This document shows, in pieces, positions 58,301 through 64,000 of a stretch of DNA of 64,000 nucleotides (positions are counted from its first letter, which is position 1; every line of letters starts with the position of its first letter). The position numbers and the translations under genes were made by a program. Source of the DNA: Aurelia coerulea (Eukaryota; Cnidaria; Scyphozoa; Semaeostomeae; Ulmaridae). The DNA lies in NCBI GenBank assembly GCA_039566865.1, contig CM076955.1, forward strand, positions 3,784,501 through 3,848,500. The letters are read 5' to 3'. A model generated the notes under the pieces. That model was not told the origin of the DNA and searched no databases. It saw only the letters and a program-made list of their open reading frames with translations.

Positions 58301-61300
58301 CACGTAGGAATTGTAAACATGCCCTTTTAGCTCTTTATTGTCTTTATCAGGGCATGAAAACTCACCCGACCATGCGACCGGGGCGGTCGCAGGAAATTTT
58401 CTATTCATACTGTCCTGCAGGAAATTTCCAACTATATCCCCTCTCATGTATCATGCTTTGTTTCCCCATTTGTTTGTACAGATTAAAAACATAAATGAAG
58501 TCAAACAAATTTAGATTGTATGTCATGTATCCAAATAATAAGCAGTTCTATATCCCAGTGCTTGCAAGATGATGTTTCAAAAGGTGATACGTTATACGTG
58601 CTTGTTGGAGCCGTTTCTGATGGTGATCTCATTGATAAAACCAGATTTCATTGTTATATTCTTGCAGGAAATTTAAGTATGATCATTGTCTGGTCGCAAA
58701 AAGAAAAATGTTTTTTCATGCCCTGATCTTTATGAATATAAATGTAGCCTTCTGGTAACATTTAAGTCTGATGACGAAGCACGGAGTAGACCTTTCATCT
58801 ATTCTACAAAAGATCGAGCGTTATTCTTATAGATTTTTATACGTGACGTTCGGTCGAGTGGCGTTAGATCTTCTACCACTGTTGTGCACATTCGAAGATT
58901 CAACAAACTGTTTTTTTATTCTGATTCTTTTCAGATGAGCTAAAAGGTCTATTGCTTCGAAACGTCAATAATAATTTTATCATGGCTTGGTCTCATTATA
59001 ATAATTCATCGGATTTGTCTCTTATGTTATACCTGGAATTTCGAATAATACCATGGGTAGTTAGACACTGCTGGTGTGCTTCTATGGAGAAGCGCTGGAT
59101 AATATGTATCTGCGGGGGAAATTTTTTATAGTACTGCGGAGGAGATATCTGCGGGGGAAATTTTTTATAGTACTGCGGAGGAGATATCGGAAGCGAAGAG
59201 AGAAAGAAGGAGAGAAAAGAATAGTTTAGAATTCATTTTAATAGTTTAATATTTTCGTTCTTTCGATATCTCCTCCGCAGTACTGCAAAAATTTCCCCCG
59301 CAGATACATATTATCCAGCGCTCCTCCATAGATGCACACCAGCAGTGTCTAACTACCCATGATAATACTTGGAGTTATCAATAAACTGGAATGTCTTTTT
59401 AGATATGAAGATTATGATTAACATCTCAATTTTCGTCCTTCCTTCTTTTGATCGTTTTTTATTGATTTGTTTTGTGTTTTCTTCAGGACAACCAATGATT
59501 TGTAAAATTGCATCAGCTGAACAACCAATTTATTCCCCACCTTCACGGTAAGTTGATTTACCCAGTTTTAATTTTTGAACTCCGTAGAATTAGCAAGTGT
59601 AATCAGATTTGTCATAACATCACCGATTTTGGAGATACAGCTGGATTTAGCCTGCGTGCAGACTCTACTGATTTTTTTTCTCAAGTGGGCTGAAAGGATT
59701 TCTAGCTATTTAAAGCTAATTTAGGCCCACTGTGCATGCCTCATCCAGGCGTGGGACCCCTAGTTTAACGTCCCTTTCGAAAGACGTTTTTTATTCTTCT
59801 GGACATCTGGAGAGTAGATTGCTTCAAAAGATTCGGGAAATCTCAAGCAGTTGTTTGTCCTGGTTGCGTTTTATGAAGGTGGGTAAAATTTAGAAAAATC
59901 TTCACGGGTTTCTTTTGTCTCCTTCGCTTTTTAGCCGTCTGATTGGTCCGTGAAAATGAGGCTTTGGCGGTTTCGGCCAAGGGCCACGAGCATTCAAGGG
60001 AAAGGGAAACATGTTACGCTTCTCACCGCGCTTTATCTGCCAAAGGTTTTCACCATACAAAAAAGATATCTTTTAAAATGGTTAGGTGGATGATAAGGAG
60101 GACGCCAGATGCATTGTTGGCAAGAAATACCGGTTGGCCACATCAACCAATGTTGAAGAATATGACCAGAAGTTTATTATTTTTCAAACCTCCCTGGTGT
60201 CGACTTTCGTGTTATCTAATATCTAAAAGGCGTGTTTGGCATAAATTCTCTTGTCTTGCTTTTCATTCTGCGAACAAAGGTTCATGGTTGACAGTGGGTC
60301 TTTGACATTATCTTATCTTGTTGCGGGGATGACTCAAGGTTGGTGGTTCGAGTCCCCGCCCTGCCGAACCTGCTACAAAGTGTGAAGAGAGTCGCTAAGT
60401 CTCTGTGATTCCAGGCCAAAGGAATCCCGAGGTATGATCGAGAGGAAGGACCAGGATGCTGCTTCGATAAACAAGGACAGATTTTGTAATACAATAGCAC
60501 GAGTTGCTTTTGTTGACACCTCAATTCAAAGCGATTAGCGATCACAGACAAAGGAAATTCTATCAACCAGTAATTCAAAACAAACAAAGCCGCAAAATTT
60601 TCTCTGAAACCCAGGTAGCTAGCTCGCTCGCTGTGCATTCCAGAAATTATTTTTAAGGGCAGACATGAACATAGATCGAAAGAAGGAGGATATATCTACA
60701 CATCTGCCGCGCCGCGGGCATTTTATTTCTTTGGTCCAGAAGCTGAGCAGTAAATGTTTTGATAACACCCAAAAAAATAAGAGAATTGAATCGCCTCCTA
60801 AACGGCTTTTGAACGAAACAAATAAAATGCCCGCGGCAGATGTGTAGATGCATCCTTCTTTCGATCTACGCTCATGTTTGCCCTTAAAAACAGTTTCTGG
60901 AATGCGCAACGAGCGAGCTAGCTACCTGGGTTTCAAAGAAACTTTTGCGGCTTTGTTTGTTTTGAATTGCTGGTTGAGAGAATTTCCTTTGTCTGCAATC
61001 GCTAATCGCTTTGAATTGAGGTGTCAACAAAAGCAACTCATGCTATTGTATTACAAAATCTGCCCTTTTTGCTTCGATAAGCTCAGCTTCTCAGCGTCCT
61101 TAAAATTATCTTCGGATGCTAGGTAGAAATGTGTACAAAAAACATTATCTTTGTTCACAGCAATGCTTGTTATTTCATTCCTTAGAGAAACGAGATTTTG
61201 AAAAGAGAATTTTGAACAGACAAATTCAGCTACATGCTGAGAATAGAGGCACGAGATCGTCTCAGTTATCACCACAACAACAACGACAACAACAGCAACA

Positions 61301-63253
61301 TTTTTTCTCAAACTTGTTTGCTCAATGTAGTTTGAGCGTCCAGCAGTCTATCAATAACGATAACTACGAACTTGTAATCAGTCTAGACTGAAATGGCTCC
61401 TATACATGTCTATAAGGGTCCTTAATCGAATTTCTCGAGCGGACTGGAAATCTATTGTTTACAATTAGACTCACGAAATAGTCCCAGTTATCGCAACAAC
61501 AACAGCAACAGCAATGACAACAACAACAACAATATATACTTTTGCTCAAACTGGGACTTATGGACTTTCACATCCAAAAGTGGGACGAAAATAAACAATG
61601 GGCGCACAGATTTTTCTGTGCCCTTTGAAACGAGGTTAATGGCCTCTTTTCGGTAGTTGGAGAATTTCGGAGCTGTGCCCTGTTTGCGTGCACTATTGCT
61701 AGATGAAGCATGAGTAGTAGGAGACTGCTGTGTTAGCCTAAAAATCACTTCATAAAGAGATACATTTATTCAAACTTACTATACATTTGTTGTCTTTTTC
61801 TTGTGTTTGTTTTCGTCCTAATATTCGCGACAAGCTGCACACGAAGCACCGACGACTTTCTCCTGGGCGCCGCCACTCATTCCGAGGCACACAATCAATG
61901 CAATATGGCGGCGCCCAGGAGAAAGTCGTTGGTGCTTCGTGTGCAGCTTGTCGCGAATATTAGGACGAAAACAAACACAAGAAAAAGACAACAAATGTAT
62001 AGTAAGTTTGAATAAATGTATCTCTTTATGAAGTGATTTTTAGGCTAACACAGCAGTCTCCTACTACTCATGGATGAAGATTGCCTTCAAAATTAGGAAA
62101 TTCTTGTTGAAACTGAAAGGTTTGTTGATTCTTATATTAAAGAAACATTCCTGCGAATACTTGTGACTTTTGTTCATTGCTAACGTCACTCAAAACTTGA
62201 ATTTTGAGGCGTTTTATTATCTGACGATTGAGCTGACAATTTAGGCCCACCGCCATTAGTCGCCTTTTCATACAGCGTCGCTATGGTTTCCATATCGGAC
62301 ATGAAATCGAGGGAAACAATTTCTTCCCAATTTTCTATGTGAAAGTCCATGAGTCGTAGTTATAGCGTCCATCAGCCTATCAATAGCAATAACTACGAAC
62401 TTGCAATCAGTCTAGTTTACAATAGAAAATTTGCTTTGAATTTGAATAGAATGTAAAGCATGACAAACATTATATTGTGTAAAATCCCGTTCGCTCGGAA
62501 AATTCTACTGAGTGTAAATCAGCCTTCGTATAGAACGTGCTTTATCATATGTTATTACCTGACTGACGTTTCAAAATAAGGCAATACAAGAATCCTGCCA
62601 ATCCCATTGGTTAATCGCACATTTTCAGCGGTTTTCCCGTAGCCTTGTATAATACGATACAAGGACACGTTTCTGTCACCACAGCAACTGATTTAGGTTT
62701 GTGATATTTACAATAAACTCAAAAGACATAACAGTAACAAAATGCGTTTGACTAAAAATATATTAGTCAAAATTAGAAGCTATCAGGTAATAGAAGTCAT
62801 ACTAACCGGTTTTGTAGTAGTACAGGAAAATATAAAGCCCTCGGTCTTGATGCACAGACAGAGCAAGCTCGGTCTGTACTTTTATGACCTCGGGCTTTAT
62901 ATTTTCCTGCACAATACAACACCATTTAGTATGCGCATAGTGTTCGAAAATACGGCTCCTCGGACGGCTTGTGTAAAATGAGGTCATCTTTTAGCAGCTC
63001 ACCGCGGCAGGCCACTGTGAGGGCCGAGGGCTCATTAGCTGAACAAAGAGATTCCTTTGTGTGGAAGATACAAGAGCCGCCATTTTACGCCTGTCATATT
63101 TTGTTGAATTGACCAATCAGAAGGCCTCATATGATCACCTGGTGTTTACCTCTTCACCGTAGATTGCAGCATCAAGAATCCCGTTCACACCAAAGCTCAA
63201 GATCGTCATCAACAACATCAGCAAGGCCTGTGGTATTTACAGTAAAGATCTGA
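46339..63253 (+). CDS. POLDIP3: POLDIP3/SKAR-like RRM protein
   Basis: Six coding exons, 46339-46869, 47454-47888, 51383-51445, 52935-53064, 59487-59547 and 63163-63253, keep phase and give 436 aa (human POLDIP3: 421). The first half is very basic and low in hydrophobics (MAKRKPNNFGETGRKGKPSG…), with an SFDARKKIE motif (~150-158) like the FDARQKI repeats of POLDIP3. The RRM (~324-395) has RNP2-like ILVTNL, then NVTQDDIYELFSAVAPLKSA, a degenerate RNP1 (GMAEVSY) and LDGQPMICKI, closely following the POLDIP3 RRM. A Ser-rich tail ends in VVFTVKI, comparable to the FKIKL end of the human protein. POLDIP3 is a nuclear adaptor that binds the exon junction/TREX machinery and S6K1, linking splicing to export and translation. 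The N-terminal UAP56-binding motif of human POLDIP3 was not seen at this start, so an additional 5' exon is possible. An unrecognised exon in the 3.5 kb intron 2 cannot be excluded. The introns are loaded with MITEs. Confidence 0.9.
47016..47172. mobile_element. TTAA-flanked short MITE
   Basis: The ends AGGGAATAGACATA and (reverse) AGGGAATTGACATA are flanked by exact TTAA copies (47012-47015, 47173-47176). 157 bp in intron 1 of the POLDIP3-like gene. Confidence 0.8.
48660..49253. mobile_element. palindromic Mutator-like MITE with 9-bp TSD
   Basis: Inverted ends AACAAGGACAGATTTTGTAA are carried on ~290 bp arms. The flanking 9-mers GTACTGTAT (48651-48659) and GTACTATAT (49254-49262) differ at one base, indicating a 9-bp target duplication. 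Long inverted repeats with ~9-bp duplication are typical of Mutator-like elements. No transposase is present. Confidence 0.85.
49922..50417. mobile_element. TTAA-flanked palindromic MITE (nested)
   Basis: The ends AGGTGGTGTGAAGCGAAAAT and (reverse) AGGTGGTGTGAAGTGAAAAT are carried on arms that pair for ~75 bp at high identity. The left flank is TTAA (49918-49921) and the right is TTAG (50418-50421). 496 bp. Confidence 0.85.
50421..50645 (+). repeat. near-identical 113-bp tandem duplication
   Basis: Two adjacent units starting gaaaacttggaatggtgaat (50421 and 50534) differ at only a few bases by eye. The unit is the right arm of the outer TTAA element, so the duplication is younger than that insertion. 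Confidence 0.9.
51060..51160. repeat. hairpin repeat (cagataccctTGGGA)
   Basis: ggtcccaagggtatctgttg (51087-51106) pairs with caacagatacccttgggaac (51128-51147), followed by gaggtt. A similar CTCGT-CCCA end occurs at 50789 and in the hairpin at 10695-10757. It is a dispersed small palindromic element. Confidence 0.6.
52495..52870 (-). pseudogene. LINE 3' end fragment (RT C-terminus plus 3' tail)
   Basis: On the minus strand 52800-52660 reads DRAFPVAAATLWNRLPYDIR, then SHNIDIFKSRLKTFLF and a TAG stop. This is the highly characteristic C-terminus of CR1/L2-type LINE reverse transcriptases (AFPVAAP.LWN.LP..IR…FK..LKT.LF). It is followed by an untranslated tail with a tatagcgct motif and a (TTA)n-type simple repeat at the 3' end (52500-52545). 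It is truncated upstream. It interrupts a C-rich repeat whose two halves flank it (52450-52490 and 52815-52885). Confidence 0.85.
53684..53942. mobile_element. mariner-like MITE with CAATGCCTGCCAAAAGT ends
   Basis: CAATGCCTGCCAAAAGTATT at the left and CAATGCCTGCCAAAAGTCTT (reverse) at the right are flanked by TA. 259 bp, non-coding, intron 4 of the POLDIP3-like gene. Confidence 0.85.
54048..54834. mobile_element. element with CTCGAGTACCGAATAA inverted ends and GC-rich core
   Basis: CTCGAGTACCGAATAA (54048-54063) is mirrored at 54819-54834. C-rich runs (aatgccccccc, aaccccccccccccccc, caccccccccc) lie just inside both ends. The centre (54180-54660) contains a GC-rich block on an AT-rich background with a (atc)n run at ~54222-54240. 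It may be a separate retroposon 3' end in minus orientation, since the simple-repeat tail and GC-rich body fit that. No product was recognised. Confidence 0.5.
55484..55506. repeat. poly-C tract (~23 bp)
   Basis: An uninterrupted C run. Similar C or G homopolymers of 11 or more bases occur at ~3453, ~11142, ~35650, ~51840 and ~54811. Homopolymers of this length are often mis-sized in assemblies. Confidence 0.9.
55883..56034. mobile_element. short MITE with GAGGGGCATTTCACTCC ends
   Basis: GAGGGGCATTTCACTCC at the left pairs with the right end ggagtgaaatgcccctc. The interior has two copies of gtacgagattttttnngaa in the same region and several aaaggattttt repeats. ~150 bp, non-coding. Confidence 0.7.
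56156..56416. mobile_element. palindromic MITE with CACAGGTAACAGCG ends
   Basis: Both arms pair for ~65 bp from CACAGGTAACAGCGTATGAT inward (tgataaagtaaattgttata and so on). 261 bp. No clear target duplication. Confidence 0.75.
57480..58220. mobile_element. palindromic dispersed element (aaagattt family)
   Basis: The left end gcataggttccaaatcttta pairs with the right end aaagatttgaaccctatac. Inner arms (cttgaaagaaactttagata against aaagtttctttgaagtcatt; gataccacattgtagaca) match 40236-41170 and 26100-26715. Non-coding, ~740 bp, possibly two tandem right arms. Confidence 0.6.
58787..58951. mobile_element. TAGACCTTTTAGC MITE, copy 4
   Basis: Left end TAGACCTTTCATCTATTCTA, right end (reverse) TAGACCTTTTAGCTCATCTG; the interior carries gagcgttattcttatagatt and gtgcacattcgaagattcaa as in the other copies. 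Confidence 0.75.
59052..59361. mobile_element. palindromic MITE with CATGGGTAG ends and 7-bp TSD, copy 2
   Basis: CATGGGTAGTTAGACACTGC at both ends; the flanks ATAATAC (59045-59051) and ATAATAC (59362-59368) are identical. Inside, a ~42 bp segment (tgcgggggaaattttttata…) is tandemly duplicated (59110-59190). It lies only 118 bp upstream of POLDIP3-like exon 5. Confidence 0.9.
60313..61130 (+). mobile_element. tRNA-derived SINE body split by a Mutator-like MITE
   Basis: 60330-60469 matches the SINE at 40695-40925 from the B-box region (GGTTCGAGTCC at ~60345) to gctgcttcgata, and 61071-61130 continues it (gcttcgataagctcagcttc … tcggatgctaggta). The A-box part is missing. The 600 bp between is the MITE at 60470-61070, so the SINE gives a clear pre-insertion sequence. 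Confidence 0.8.
60470..61070. mobile_element. palindromic Mutator-like MITE with 9-10 bp TSD
   Basis: AACAAGGACAGATTTTGTAA and (reverse) AAAAAGGGCAGATTTTGTAA ends are bordered by GCTTCGATA(A) on both sides (60461-60470, 61071-61080). The interior is the same long palindrome as 48660-49253. The open frames inside are palindrome by-products. Confidence 0.9.
61709..62072. mobile_element. near-perfect palindromic MITE with CATGAGTAG ends and 7-bp TSD
   Basis: The ends CATGAGTAGTAGGAGACTGC are exact inverted repeats, with arms of ~165 bp that match almost base for base around a ~25 bp centre. GATGAAG (61702-61708) and GATGAAG (62073-62079) form a perfect 7-bp duplication. Such arm identity implies a recent insertion. 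It lies in the last intron of the POLDIP3-like gene. Confidence 0.92.
62552..62748 (+). repeat. dispersed ~195 bp repeat, copy 2
   Basis: Same sequence as 38284-38480 with scattered differences (shared attacctgactgacgtttca, cgtagccttgtataatacga, cagtaacaaaatgcg). Confidence 0.75.
62823..62909. repeat. hairpin, CAGGAAAATATAAAGCCC arms
   Basis: CAGGAAAATATAAAGCCC (62823-62840) is the exact reverse complement of 62892-62909, and an inner pair (gacagagcaagctcggtctg) nests inside. The function is unknown; it may be one end of a larger repeat. Confidence 0.7.
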
Positions 63254-64000
63254 ATGAACAAATAGGTAACTTAATAAACAATAAACTTCACTTGTTTTTC
63301 GTTCCCTAAATGATTGCTTCATGCATCCACAAGGGAGAAGTTATCGGCAGTTTATGCCGTAAGGATAAATCTATCTGTGAAGCGCCTTACTTAACGTTAC
63401 CTGAACAATGTTCCCTGTTTTTAAGTAGACCTTAGTGAACAGTTAGGTAACTTGATAAAACATAAACTACACTTATTTTTCGTAAGATATCTCTACTGCT
63501 TCATTATGAAGTTATCGGGAATTTATTGACATTTAGCAAGAGAATGTGCAGTGGTTTCCGCCAAATTACTTCGCAGCCCAAGGGTGGATCCCTGTTAACC
63601 GAAGCAGCCTTATTAGCAAAGCGAGCCCTGCTCATAACTAGGTCTTACTTGTGTTTATAAGTATGATCTTTGGAACTTGAATATATGTATTAAGGTATCT
63701 AAATACAATTTGCCATACAAGACAGAATCTCATGAGTTCGTTGGCTCAAAAGACGAATGACCGAAAACATAAAGTTACACACCATTATCAAATTGAATTT
63801 TTGAATTTTGGTGTTTTGACCAAAAAGGTAGCCACCCGTGTTCTCATCCCCAGCTGCTGAATGAAATTCAAAGCAATCGAACCCTGTCCAAACTTTTTAG
63901 CTGTTTGATATCAAGGGCTATATATCTTTCCTCCAATTAGAATTGGCTTTGTTGATCCGCAGAGGCCGACAAAGTACGGGAACAGGGGAACGCCGTTCCC
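63254..64000. other. 3' UTR and downstream flank of the POLDIP3-like gene
   Basis: No further gene was recognised. The segment just after the stop (63247-63305) is repeated in diverged form at 63428-63485 (ggtaacttaataaacaataa versus ggtaacttgataaaacataa), a local duplication of the gene end. Confidence 0.6.
63273..63285 (+). terminator. candidate polyadenylation signals of the POLDIP3-like gene
   Basis: Two AATAAA hexamers (63273-63278 and 63280-63285) lie 20-27 bp after the TGA stop. Either could direct 3' end formation with a very short 3' UTR. Confidence 0.5.

Noticed and set aside
61116..61391. Possible Gln-rich terminal exon of the POLDIP3-like gene (LEKRDFEKRILNRQIQ...QQQRQQQQ)
   Set aside because: The splice phase from exon 5 (two bases left over) does not fit its frame and would give an early stop. 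Its 3' half is a repeat also found near 17510 and 62350. The exon at 63163 fits the phase and matches the POLDIP3 C-terminus.

Overview
The window is animal nuclear DNA: AT-rich, intron-rich and very dense in small transposons. Four protein genes can be assembled exon by exon with consistent GT/AG borders and reading phase. They are the 3' end of a non-muscle myosin II heavy chain (+, 1699-8142), a complete MAP kinase kinase 3/6 (+, 12351-40150, 12 coding exons, 345 aa), a complete LYRM1 (-, 46115-44788, 4 exons, 129 aa) and a complete POLDIP3/SKAR-like RNA-binding protein (+, 46339-63253, 6 coding exons, 436 aa). The gene sequences and the repeat landscape suggest an invertebrate, most likely an anthozoan cnidarian (coral or sea anemone). 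That placement is an inference; nothing in the window proves it.

Layout: 1-1698 is myosin intron; 1699-8142 holds the last four myosin exons; 8143-12350 is intergenic; 12351-40150 is MAP2K3/6, with one giant 8.9 kb intron (27962-36898); 40151-44787 is intergenic and repeat-filled; 44788-46115 is LYRM1; 46116-46338 is a 223 bp head-to-head promoter; 46339-63253 is POLDIP3-like; the rest is 3' flank. The genes do not form a pathway: they are a cytoskeletal motor, a p38/JNK-type stress kinase activator, a mitochondrial LYR-motif protein and an mRNA export/translation adaptor. Only LYRM1 and POLDIP3-like look regulatorily coupled, through the shared promoter.

The most interesting object is a 6.7 kb element in the giant MAP2K intron (29576-36309). 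Read on the minus strand it has the order A1 - tandem repeats - RT/RNase H remnant - tyrosine recombinase remnant - CCATGG satellite - B1 - A2 - B2. Both A copies (206 bp) and both B copies (121 bp) look identical. This is the split-direct-repeat structure of Ngaro/PAT-type tyrosine-recombinase retrotransposons. Its coding part is decayed and most of its body is now satellite DNA.

Around it lie many palindromic MITEs whose ends can be fixed from target-site duplications: TTAA-flanked elements (at least seven), a 9-bp-TSD Mutator-like family, a 7-bp-TSD family with CATGRGTAG ends (three copies), TA-flanked mariner-like elements, and a short TAGACCTTTTAGC family (four copies). There are also tRNA-derived SINEs and several broken LINE reverse-transcriptase fragments. 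All comparisons were made by eye.
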